Origin: Bacillota bacterium
Lineage (GTDB): Bacteria; Bacillota; Clostridia; Lachnospirales; Lachnospiraceae
NCBI GenBank assembly: GCA_023420935.1
Contig: JAEZUR010000010.1
Coordinates: 1-61,432, forward strand
Length of the DNA stretch: 61,432 nt
Reading direction: 5' to 3'
In this document: one piece after another, positions 17,407 to 24,819 of the stretch
How the letters are laid out: every line of letters starts with the position of its first letter
Position numbering within the stretch: position 1 is the first letter of the stretch
Position numbers and translations under genes: made by a program
The notes under the pieces: generated by a model
Seen by the model: only the letters and a program-made list of their open reading frames with translations
The model's database searches: none
What the model was told of the DNA's origin: nothing

Positions 17407-18932
17407 AGGCCCAACTCCTTAAGATATTCATCCATTTGTGCTTGAACTTCTTTTAATTCTCGTTCAATATTGGCAATATTAGAATGCACTTCATCAATGT
17501 CTACCATTTCCTCTTCTTCAAAGGTATCTACATAACGTGGGATATTTAAATTAAAATCATTTTCCTTGATTTCATCAATAGAAGCAACATATGAGTATTT
17601 ATCCATGGTTTTATAATCTTTATAAGTTGATGCAATTTTTTCAATATCCAAATCTCTTAATATATTTTGATTCTTTCCCTTTTCAAAATTACCATCACCA
17701 CTTGCATCAATAAATAAAACTTCCCTACATTTACGATTCTTCTTAAAAATCAGTACACATGCCGGGATTGATGTTCCATAAAATAAGTTAGCTGGCAAAC
17801 CAATAACTGCATCTAATAAATTAAATTCTATTATCTGTTGTCTTATTCTTCCTTCTGATGCACCTCTAAATAAAACACCATGAGGCAATACCACACCCAT
17901 TCTTCCATTATCAGCATCTAAGCTATTAAGCATATGAAGTACAAACGCATAATCGCCCTTACTTGAAGGTGGAACTCCCCAGTCAAATCTATGATATATA
18001 TCTAAATCAGCTGACATCTTAGATTTCTTTTTATCATCTGCCGTATCTGGCAAAAATCCGCTATCCCATTTATCTAAACTAAATGGCGGATTTGCAACTA
18101 CTACCTGAAATTTCATCAGCTTGTCATCCTCAATGTTCTGTGGATTAGCTAATGTATCTCCTTGCCAAATTTTTGCATCATCGATTCCATGCAAAAACAT
18201 ATTCATGCTGCAAAGTGCCCATGTCTGCATATTCTTTTCTTGTCCATAGATTGCAACTTTATTGGTGTGTGCCTGATTGTATGCTTTTAACAACAAGCCG
18301 CCACTTCCACAAGTTGGATCATAGATCCTATCATTTTCTTGTGGTTCTACTAAAGTTGCAACTAACTTGGATACCTGGCTTGGTGTGAAAAATTCTCCAC
18401 CTTTTTTCCCTGCATCTGAAGCAAAATTAGCAATCATATATTCATATGCATCTCCAATAATATCATTGCTCTCTAACATGGTCGGTCTTAAATCTAGTGA
18501 AGAGAAATCTTCTAATACATTCTTTAATGTAGCATTTTTTTCCTTCTTTTCACCAAAATCTACCGTTGAGTTAAAATCAATTGCACGGAATACATTCCTT
18601 AACTTTCCGCTATTATGCTCTTCAATATTATTAAGTGCTATATTAATCATCTGACCTATTTCTGAGTCCGTTCTATTTGCATATAAATAATCAAATGTCG
18701 AATCATCATCAAGTACGAATGACTCTCTGCTCATAGCTCTTTCAACTCTTCGCTCATCACCATCATACTGTTTCATATATTTTTCTTTTGTTTCTTTGCA
18801 TACATCACTTAAATACTTTACAAACAGCATTGATAAAATGTAATCTTTATATCTTGAACTATCTATCTTTCCTCTAAAGCTATCACAAGCTTTCCACAAT
18901 ACTCTTTCAATATCACTTTTAGTTGTTTTCAT
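17403..18932 (-). CDS. hsdM: type I RM adenine methyltransferase subunit M
   Basis: This 509-residue HsdM has an N-terminal HsdM_N helical domain (residues 5-150). Its SAM-binding motif I is DPTCGSGG at 205-212, and the N6-adenine catalytic motif NPPF is at 281-284. A C-terminal coiled segment (NIERELKEVQAQMDEYLKELG) probably contacts HsdS. It methylates the target on both strands in an M2S complex and protects host DNA. It overlaps the preceding half-size hsdS by 14 nt. Confidence 0.95.
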   Translation of the reverse strand: MKTTKSDIERVLWKACDSFRGKIDSSRYKDYILSMLFVKYLSDVCKETKEKYMKQYDGDERRVERAMSRESFVLDDDSTFDYLYANRTDSEIGQMINIALNNIEEHNSGKLRNVFRAIDFNSTVDFGEKKEKNATLKNVLEDFSSLDLRPTMLESNDIIGDAYEYMIANFASDAGKKGGEFFTPSQVSKLVATLVEPQENDRIYDPTCGSGGLLLKAYNQAHTNKVAIYGQEKNMQTWALCSMNMFLHGIDDAKIWQGDTLANPQNIEDDKLMKFQVVVANPPFSLDKWDSGFLPDTADDKKKSKMSADLDIYHRFDWGVPPSSKGDYAFVLHMLNSLDADNGRMGVVLPHGVLFRGASEGRIRQQIIEFNLLDAVIGLPANLFYGTSIPACVLIFKKNRKCREVLFIDASGDGNFEKGKNQNILRDLDIEKIASTYKDYKTMDKYSYVASIDEIKENDFNLNIPRYVDTFEEEEMVDIDEVHSNIANIERELKEVQAQMDEYLKELGL

Positions 18933-19578
18933 TTTTTCTTCTCCTCATTTCCTTCTGCACTTTGTCAATTGCTTCTTTATAATACAACTCTTTCTGTCCC
19001 ATTAAACGGTCTAGCAGGTGTATCTCCTTTTTTGCCAACATATTCATATCAGAAATCTTACGTTGCTCCTCTAAGGTTAACAGTTCAATTTCAATTTCTG
19101 CGTAAGATGCAGGTTTTACAGTTCCTATCATTATGCTACTAACATTTTGTAGTAGTGAAGATTTTACATTATCCGTATTTAACAACCAAAATAAATACTC
19201 TGGTAAGATTTTTTTACCTCTCGTCCTTATCACAATGAAGTGAGACGGAATAACCATGCCAGCAAATTCTTCGTCAATCAATACCGCTGTATATGGTGTT
19301 GTTAGCCTGACAATAACATCTCCTGGTTGAGTTAAATATTCAGCCTTTAATCTTTCATTTGCGCAAAACTCTTCTAAGTTGTTCTCATCAATATATCCTT
19401 TAGAATCAATTGCTTTCAGATTCAACTGCCTGTACTTTGCTATTACATCAGAAGGGTGTTTTGCTTGCTTTCTTGCAAGAACCAATCCAGTTTTGACCGA
19501 TACTAAATCATCTAATCTCAATCTTTTTCCTCCTATTCTTATTTTTAAGAAAACGGAACCATCCAGACGTTTTCTCAT
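18919..19578 (-). CDS. half-size HsdS-like specificity protein
   Basis: This 219-residue protein has a single target-recognition domain of the HsdS type (LDDLVSVKTGLVLARKQ, PGDVIVRLTTPYTAVLI, FAGMVIPSHFIVIR). It is followed by one conserved helix (LLTLEEQRKISDMNMLAKKE), which is half of a standard HsdS. It starts four nt after the 41-residue gene and overlaps hsdM by 14 nt. A half-HsdS can dimerise and give a symmetric target, or mix with the full HsdS. Having both in one operon is unusual. The frame is intact at both ends, so this is not simply a truncation. Confidence 0.85.
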   Translation of the reverse strand: MRKRLDGSVFLKIRIGGKRLRLDDLVSVKTGLVLARKQAKHPSDVIAKYRQLNLKAIDSKGYIDENNLEEFCANERLKAEYLTQPGDVIVRLTTPYTAVLIDEEFAGMVIPSHFIVIRTRGKKILPEYLFWLLNTDNVKSSLLQNVSSIMIGTVKPASYAEIEIELLTLEEQRKISDMNMLAKKEIHLLDRLMGQKELYYKEAIDKVQKEMRRRKNENN

Positions 19579-19582
19579 TTAG

Positions 19583-19708
19583 TTATTTCTTTTTTATTGG
19601 TATTTTAAAAAGCTTGCCGTTTTTTGGATATATCCTTATACCATTCTTTGTGATATATGGTCTAAAAATATATTCTACAATTTCATCATCTTTTTCTTTC
19701 TTCGCCAT
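19583..19708 (-). CDS. 41-residue small protein leading the RM operon
   Basis: A 41-codon frame starts at an ATG with AAAGGAG at ideal distance and ends four nt before the half-hsdS start. The product is lysine-rich (MAKKEKDDEIVEYIFRPYIT, then KNGIRIYPKNGKLFKIPI). The FRPYIT-KNG-IYPKNGK pattern recurs, from memory, in small proteins before Firmicute type I RM genes. It is the first gene after the operon promoter and leader. Its function is unknown; the tight coupling suggests a conserved role. Confidence 0.7.
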   Translation of the reverse strand: MAKKEKDDEIVEYIFRPYITKNGIRIYPKNGKLFKIPIKKK

Positions 19709-19734
19709 AGATTTCTCCTTTCTTTTTCTAATGA

Positions 19735-19764
19735 TTGAAATCTATGGATCGAGTATGCTATAAT
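19735..19764 (+). promoter_or_regulatory. plus-strand promoter inside the RM operon leader
   Basis: TTGAAA (19735-19740) and TATAAT (19759-19764) are 18 bp apart on the plus strand. It points away from the operon, into the operon's own leader, and no plus-strand gene follows before a terminator. Confidence 0.6.
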
Positions 19765-19770
19765 GAATTT

Positions 19771-19849
19771 ATTAAGAATTCGTGGACGGTTCCATATCGA
19801 TTCACAGATTATTTGAACTATGAAGTTGCAGCTTCGTAGTTCTTTTTTT
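19771..19849 (+). ncRNA. predicted cis-antisense RNA to the RM/TIR operon leader
   Basis: A predicted transcript of about 79 nt runs from the promoter at 19735-19764 to a rho-independent terminator. The terminator is an 11-bp stem 19815-19825/19832-19842 with a 6-nt loop, followed by seven T. No open frame of useful length is present. It is fully complementary to the middle of the operon's 195-nt leader. Both the promoter and terminator are strong by eye, but expression is a prediction. Confidence 0.5.
19815..19849 (+). terminator. terminator of the antisense RNA
   Basis: GAACTATGAAG pairs with CTTCGTAGTTC (one G-U pair) around the loop TTGCAG, followed by TTTTTTT on the plus strand. In the minus-strand operon leader the same stem is preceded by A7 and not followed by T, so it should not stop operon transcription. 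Confidence 0.75.
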
Positions 19850-19909
19850 GTTATGTGCCAAATGTGACGACATATAATCAAAAAAATAGACTTTTTCAAG
19901 CCTAAGTGA

Positions 19910-19938
19910 ATTATATCATTTAACAATCTATTTGTCAA
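19910..19938 (-). promoter_or_regulatory. consensus promoter of the RM-TIR-caspase operon
   Basis: TTGACA (19933-19938) and TATAAT (19910-19915) are exactly 17 bp apart on the minus strand, matching the sigma-A consensus in all 12 positions. Transcription should start near 19903 and read through a 195-nt leader into the 41-residue gene at 19708. Confidence 0.85.
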
Positions 19939-19989
19939 CATTTATTTTGTTATGTTTGTTTTGTGACATTTTCTATTTTGAAAAGTATT

Positions 19990-20030
19990 AAGGCATGCCA
20001 CATATAAATGCTTTCATAATAACATGCCTT
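19990..20030 (-). terminator. probable terminator of the mobilization genes
   Basis: AAGGCATG at 19990-19997 and CATGCCTT at 20023-20030 form an 8-bp stem with a large loop, just past the relaxase stop on the minus strand. The T-tract after it is poor, so strength is uncertain. Confidence 0.45.
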
Positions 20031-20037
20031 GAACCGT

Positions 20038-21540
20038 CTACCTACCTCTATCCCATTTCTTTTCCTGCATTCCATCTGCCCGATTCATCATCTTAGCCTC
20101 ATAAATCTCCTGATATCCTTCAAACAATTCTGAACTAGACATCTTTTGATTTATCTTCCGCATTACCTCTTTATACAAGCTCAAATTGTAGTTATTATCA
20201 GCCATATCAAATTCAAAATACTTTGCCTTAGAAGCCACAGAAAAAAGAGAATATAATTCAGGAGTAATTCCATCCACCAGCATTTCTATAGCTATTATTT
20301 CAGATTTTTTCGTTATCAGACTTGATTTATAAGCTTTTTCCAGTTCCTGAGCCTCATCATAGACCTCACCGAAATAAATTGGATGACCAATACGCTTAAA
20401 ATAAGCTTCCACCATAGCATAGGTGTCTTTCTTATCTGTAATATGATAACGCTTCATTTTTTCTTCTACCGATAAAAAAGAATACTTAGAAAAACTATCA
20501 GGAAGAGACTCTATATCAGCCACTAATTCCGGCTTTGATTCCACTTGCTCTGATACAATGATTTGCATATCCCTCTCACTAGACAATTCCTCCGCTCGTA
20601 ACGGAACATCCTTATATTGCAAATGCTCTATATCCTCCATTATCTCCTGATGTTCTTGTAACGCTTCATCCCATTTAGACTTCTCCTCATAAAATGCCAC
20701 CGATTTCTCTATTGATTTTTGATCAGAAAATGCCTGTTCCTCTTCCAAATAAGAATTTTTCCTTACTACTTCTGCTTTCGGCTCCACTACTCGCTCCTCA
20801 ACAAATTCTGGAATATCAATCTTTTTCATAGAATTAATTTCTTCAAACTCTGATACCACATCCATTGCAGTATCTAGCTTTTCTGCCAAACATCGCTCTG
20901 CCATTGCAACCATATTCTTGGCTTCTTTTTTCTCGACCTTCAGCTGATCCAGTTTACTGTACTCGTCAATTCTCCATTGCTGATACGCTCTCCAATTCCC
21001 ATCAGAATTACAAGCTCTTTTCTTACTAGAATTTTGCTTATAAATAGAGTCCTGAATCTTTGTGATTTCATCAATACGATCCAGCTTACTTTCTCTAATA
21101 TCAAGTAGATCCTCTATGGTACGGATATTATTATTTGCAAGAAACAGATACTCTTCCTGTAACTTATGAAACAACATCAAATCCTTTGCATACTTGGCTG
21201 ATTTCACATAAAAGCGTTTCTGTTCAATCATACGCAAGCGATACATCTTTCCATAAAATCGCTTTTGATAAGGTGACATATTACTCCGTTTTATCCATGT
21301 TGGATTTGTAGCATGAAAGTAAGGTATATTCATACTGGTGTATTCAAAGCAATATTTGAACCTGTCCTCTGCAAAATATTCATCCATCTTATCCAAACGA
21401 TGATACAACTTACGCCCTGGCATCTTAACAGTAAGATATTCTTTCGGCTTGAATTCATATCCCAATCGCTGCATTAAAAACAAAAAATGTTCCATGCTAC
21501 CAGCGTAGGAAGCACAAAACATTGCGTCTCGATGAATCAT
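20038..21540 (-). pseudogene. C-terminal part of a relaxase, separated by an in-frame TAG
   Basis: This 500-residue frame lies in the same reading frame as the relaxase N-terminal domain upstream. The two are separated only by a TAG at 21595-21597 and 18 sense codons (beginning NSQNLSRKEWQYEQ). Its first ATG has no convincing ribosome site. The content is typical of the long helical tail of clostridial MOB relaxases: MEHFLFLMQRLGYEFKPKEY, then long Lys/Glu-rich helices. Joined, the protein would be about 683 residues. Either a nonsense mutation has split the gene or the stop is read through. Confidence 0.65.
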
Positions 21541-21594
21541 TTCTTTAAATGTCTGTTCATATTGCCATTCTTTTCTGGAAAGATTCTGCGAGTT

Positions 21595-22089
21595 CTACAC
21601 ATACTCTGCTTCGATAATGGATAATCCATATTCCTTGCAGAGCTTGTTGGTAATGGGTTGAATTATATGTTTCCAATCGCCTTTCCTATAATCATACTTT
21701 CTACCATCAAGAAGACTCACACTATTCCAAACGATGTGACTATGAATATGATCCTTATCAATATGAACGGCATAAACAGCTTCATATCTGTCACCAAGAA
21801 ATTCCTCCGTAAATCTTCGTGCCATATCAAAAGCAATTTCTGGTGTTCCCTCTCCTGGCTTCAAAGATAATACGATATGATATCCCTGCCTCTTATGCGT
21901 CTTCTGAAATAGCTTCTTTGTATCTAGCATCTGTTCAAAAGCTGTTTCTGGCAGGCAGTTTACACTACCCACCAAAAATAATTTCTCCGTCTTGTCTGGA
22001 TTCTGAATATACTCTAGAGCATTTTGAAGATGTTGTGCCGGATTACGGTTTTTCTCCGAATTCATGTGCATGATTTTCGTAATTGCCAT
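21595..22089 (-). CDS. relaxase N-terminal (nicking) domain, stopped by TAG
   Basis: This 164-residue product contains the complete relaxase nuclease core. MHMNSEKNRNPAQHLQNALEY is the N-terminal part, and VHIDKDHIHSHIVWNSV holds the three-His metal site. Relaxases nick one strand at oriT and attach to it to start transfer. The gene has a strong GGAGG site and overlaps the MobC-like gene by 28 nt. The Tyr-bearing core may still nick as a truncated protein, but the C-terminal tail needed for coupling lies beyond a TAG in the same frame. Confidence 0.85.
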   Translation of the reverse strand: MAITKIMHMNSEKNRNPAQHLQNALEYIQNPDKTEKLFLVGSVNCLPETAFEQMLDTKKLFQKTHKRQGYHIVLSLKPGEGTPEIAFDMARRFTEEFLGDRYEAVYAVHIDKDHIHSHIVWNSVSLLDGRKYDYRKGDWKHIIQPITNKLCKEYGLSIIEAEYV

Positions 22090-22430
22090 ACGTTTAGTAC
22101 CTCCTTCAAAATATCCTGCAGCTTCACCACTTCCTGACGTGCCTCTTCAATTGCAGAAAAATATATCTGCCCTTGCGCATTTGCCAAATGTGCCATCTGG
22201 TTCACATTGTTCGATACTCCAGAAACTTTTCTAATCAACTGTGCCCTATCTGCTGCAAATGTTGGATCAATCCCCTTTGCATTCTGAATCAAAGCTCGCA
22301 AATATTTGCTTCGATCCATTCCTACTGATTTCGCTTCTGATTCCAGCTTCAAAAAATCTTCCTCTGATAATTTCAAAGAAACGTGACAATCCTTCTTACA
22401 GGATAGGTATTTTCGTTTTCCATTTGTCAT
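22062..22430 (-). CDS. MobC-like relaxosome accessory protein
   Basis: This 122-residue protein starts at the ATG at 22430 with GGAGG upstream; the alternative TTG 15 nt earlier overlaps that site. The N-terminal half looks like a ribbon-helix-helix (HVSLKLSEEDFLKLESEAKSVGMDRSKYLRALI), and the conserved helix NNVNQMAHLANAQGQIYFSA marks the MobC family. MobC proteins open DNA at oriT for the relaxase. The stop lies 28 nt inside the relaxase gene. Confidence 0.85.
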   Translation of the reverse strand: MTNGKRKYLSCKKDCHVSLKLSEEDFLKLESEAKSVGMDRSKYLRALIQNAKGIDPTFAADRAQLIRKVSGVSNNVNQMAHLANAQGQIYFSAIEEARQEVVKLQDILKEVLNVWQLRKSCT

Positions 22431-22445
22431 ATAAAAATCCTCCAA

Positions 22446-22841
22446 TTCTCAAGTGTATTTTGGTACAAATCTCTCTTATCTGTGCCATTGTCTTTATCTC
22501 CTTTCTTCCCTGGCTAATGCCAAAGTAATTCTCTTAGTACGGTTCACAGGGTTTGCAAGATACGGAAAAGGTAGCACTTTTCCCATCCGCAACAGCGGAC
22601 GTCTTGGCAGGAGCACCTGCACCCAATATTAGCCCACTGTGGTGGGCGATATAATATACAATAAAATTACAGTTATGATATTCACTAAAAGCATAATAAT
22701 ATCAGGAATGAAATCAATCAGCCTCTTCTGATTGCGAAAAGAAAGACATCTGACACCAGTCATTTCATCAGCAGTTTCTGATGTCAGACCGGCTTTTTCA
22801 TGATCTCATCTTTTCACAAGTGATTTCATTTCTGATTTCTT
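22446..22841. other. non-coding region, candidate oriT
   Basis: There is no gene in this 396-nt gap between the MobC-like and ParR-like genes. Four short inverted repeats stand in a row from 22564 to 22647: GGAAAAG/CTTTTCC, TCCGC/GCGGA, GCAGG/CCTGC and GCCCAC/GTGGGC. Further hairpins follow (CAATCAG/CTGATTG at 22715-22734 and TCTGACACCAG/CTGATGTCAGA at 22749-22788). The cluster is next to mobC-relaxase, the usual place for oriT. The nick site cannot be pinpointed by eye. Confidence 0.5.
22738..22788 (-). terminator. terminator of the par genes
   Basis: An 11-bp stem (22749-22759 / 22778-22788, one G-U pair) is followed on the minus strand by TGTCTTTCTTTT. It lies about 50 nt past the ParR-like stop. 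An inner alternative stem (ATCAG/CTGAT) can compete with it. Confidence 0.55.
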
Positions 22842-23321
22842 TTAGAAAATATTGTCCAAATCCAGGTACTCATTATCAGCAACTTCCTCTTCACTGATAT
22901 CAGCTTTGATTTCAGCTTGTTTTACCTCAACATTGGGCGAAGTACAAACATCTTTCTCATCAACAGCACCACTTGTATACTTCTCTGCAAGTGCTCTCCC
23001 AATGGAAGACACACCATCTGCTTCTCCAGCCAGCAGACCAATCAAAAATCCACCAACTACCTTCGGAAGATCTGCTGTTAATTGCTCCATCACGCCATGT
23101 GTAATCTGCTTGATAAATTCTTCTTCACGCTCTCGTGTCTCCAGATATGGATCATCTTTCAACTCTGCCATCTTGTGATAATAGCAGTTAATTGCATCGA
23201 CTATAAAATCCTGCTGTGATGAACAAATCTCCTTATCCAGTTGGTGAAGATACTCCCATGCCTCCTTATGCTTAGGATTATTGGCATAGAAGCGAACTGT
23301 CTTTTGCTCTGTATCCTTCAT
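22842..23321 (-). CDS. ParR-like partner of the actin-like ATPase
   Basis: This 159-residue protein follows the parM-like gene by 17 nt. Its N-terminus (KTVRFYANNPKHKEAWEYLHQ, SSQQDFIVDAINCYYHK) looks like a ribbon-helix-helix DNA-binding domain. The C-terminal half is acidic and ends in a short tail (NEYLDLDNIF), as in ParR-type adaptors that couple DNA to ParM filaments. A conserved-looking hydrophobic stretch (VVGGFLIGLLAGE) lies in the middle. Family membership is inferred from position and layout. Confidence 0.65.
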   Translation of the reverse strand: MKDTEQKTVRFYANNPKHKEAWEYLHQLDKEICSSQQDFIVDAINCYYHKMAELKDDPYLETREREEEFIKQITHGVMEQLTADLPKVVGGFLIGLLAGEADGVSSIGRALAEKYTSGAVDEKDVCTSPNVEVKQAEIKADISEEEVADNEYLDLDNIF

Positions 23322-23338
23322 TTGCCCCAGCTCCCTTC

Positions 23339-24268
23339 TTAAGCACGTCTGCGTTTACGCATTGCGAGATAGCAGAAATACTCGAAGCCTTTGGCATTGG
23401 CACAAATATCATGATTGAAATATACTCTTGCCGATTCATATTCTCCAAATAACTCTACCAGCTTTGCCCCACCACCCATAAAATGCAGTTTCATCAGTTT
23501 TGAATTATAGCCAAGCTCCTTTAATTTCAAGAAAATACTTTGCACATAGGCCTTTGCGGTTTCTTCCATGAACATCAGATATTCTTCATCCACATCAGCT
23601 CTTCCCTTCATAAGATAGGAATTTAACAGGCTTTCATCCAGTTCTACCTGAAACTTATTGAGCACAGCATCGTGAATCAGCAAGGCGCATTGTTTCACGC
23701 CAAGGATTTCTGTCCACATCTTTTTCTCAATGGTTCTACCATCCTGAAGATACATAACATTCATGGTTCCATTTCCAATGTCAGCCAACATATTAAGCCC
23801 CTGATAAGAACCTAATTTTTCTGCCACAGCCGCATAACATTGTGGCATTACACTACACCCTGTAATGTCTACAAAATACTTGCTACCACAATAGGTAAAT
23901 TCCACATGCTTATTTCGTAGCAAATACTTCTTGAACTCCTCCTGCTGTACGTCCCTCCATTTCAGTGGTAACCCTACCGCAAGGTGAACTTGCTCTCTTG
24001 TAATTCCTCTTAATCGAAGTTCCTTTGCAATCGCTGCAATGGTAAGAATATAAAAATCATCATCGTTAATTTTCTCAGATGCATATGGCTTATGCCCCTG
24101 ATTTAGCACATAATACTTTCCCTCAAAGAATAAATAATCTCTGCTCATAATCGGCTCTGTGTCATATACCGCCATTCCATTGCTAAATACAATATTTGCT
24201 GTTTTCATATTTCCGAAACCGTGATCTACAGCAATAATAAGGCTCCCATCTACTCTATATTGATTCAT
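23339..24268 (-). CDS. parM: ParM-like actin-family plasmid segregation ATPase
   Basis: This 309-residue protein has the actin-fold phosphate loops. Phosphate 1 is IIAVDHGFGNMKTANI near residue 10, phosphate 2 is NMLADIGNGTMNVMYL at about 160, and the adenosine motif is LMKLHFMGGGAKLVELFGEY. ParM filaments push DNA copies apart. In an integrative element this points to an extrachromosomal phase or plasmid ancestry. It is co-transcribed with the ParR-like gene. It resembles the Alp/ParM clade of Firmicute plasmids more than MreB, because of its short length. Confidence 0.8.
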   Translation of the reverse strand: MNQYRVDGSLIIAVDHGFGNMKTANIVFSNGMAVYDTEPIMSRDYLFFEGKYYVLNQGHKPYASEKINDDDFYILTIAAIAKELRLRGITREQVHLAVGLPLKWRDVQQEEFKKYLLRNKHVEFTYCGSKYFVDITGCSVMPQCYAAVAEKLGSYQGLNMLADIGNGTMNVMYLQDGRTIEKKMWTEILGVKQCALLIHDAVLNKFQVELDESLLNSYLMKGRADVDEEYLMFMEETAKAYVQSIFLKLKELGYNSKLMKLHFMGGGAKLVELFGEYESARVYFNHDICANAKGFEYFCYLAMRKRRRA

Positions 24269-24299
24269 AAAAAATCCTCTCTTTCTTGTGTTTGTTTAA

Positions 24300-24680
24300 T
24301 TAGTGAAACTGTCTGACTACATCATGAAGCACAACTTCCTCTGCCATCATTCGCGCCTGGTTGCGAAGGTGTAACTGCTCGATAAAGGAATTCGAATTCT
24401 TTGGTCTATGCTTATTCAGCCATCTGACTTCTATGTCTTCTAACAACTCAAATGCTGTTTCATTGACCATTTCCGCTCGCTCCTTTAATTCTCCAAAGCG
24501 CACCAGACTACGATATCGCTGTGGGTAAGTTATCTTAATATACTCAATCCACATACGACCATATTTTCCAACGTTAAGGCACTGATTATCCTCCTGTGGA
24601 ACAGATAAAATCGGATAAAAGATTCCGTCAACCTCCTGATACTCTATCCCCAACTTATCAAATATTGTTTCTTCCTTCAT
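24300..24680 (-). CDS. TnpV-like protein of mobile elements
   Basis: This 126-residue protein resembles the TnpV family found in clostridial transposons and integrative elements. Features are YPILSVPQEDNQCLNVGKYG, WIEYIKITYPQRYRSLVRFGEL and a C-terminal HLRNQARMMAEEVVLHDVV, with the conserved ARxxAEEIVL-type motif. It has an AAAGGA ribosome site. The function of TnpV is not known. It stands between the ATPase gene and parM. Confidence 0.55.
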   Translation of the reverse strand: MKEETIFDKLGIEYQEVDGIFYPILSVPQEDNQCLNVGKYGRMWIEYIKITYPQRYRSLVRFGELKERAEMVNETAFELLEDIEVRWLNKHRPKNSNSFIEQLHLRNQARMMAEEVVLHDVVRQFH

Positions 24681-24707
24681 GACACATACGTCCTTTCTTT
24701 TTTAATC

Positions 24708-24815
24708 TGCAAGACCGCAACACCGCAAAGCCTATGGTGTTTGCAACCTTGCAATCATGTGTAACACCGCAAATTTAAGACCGTAAAATCTGATACTTTG
24801 CAATGTTGCAGTCTT
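24708..24815. repeat. iteron-like repeats before the repA-like gene's 3' neighbour
   Basis: AACACCGCAAA occurs twice (24718 and 24773 regions), and AGACCGCAA / AGACCGTAA flank these. TTGCAA-type words recur between. The cluster fills the 139-nt gap between the RepA-like gene and the TnpV-like gene. Such repeats next to a replication ATPase can be an origin, but here this is a suggestion only. Confidence 0.35.
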
Positions 24816-24819
24816 ACCA

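Noticed and set aside
19675..19941. 88-codon minus-strand frame before the RM operon
   Set aside because: It begins inside the consensus promoter and lacks a ribosome site; the real gene is the 41-codon frame at 19583-19708.
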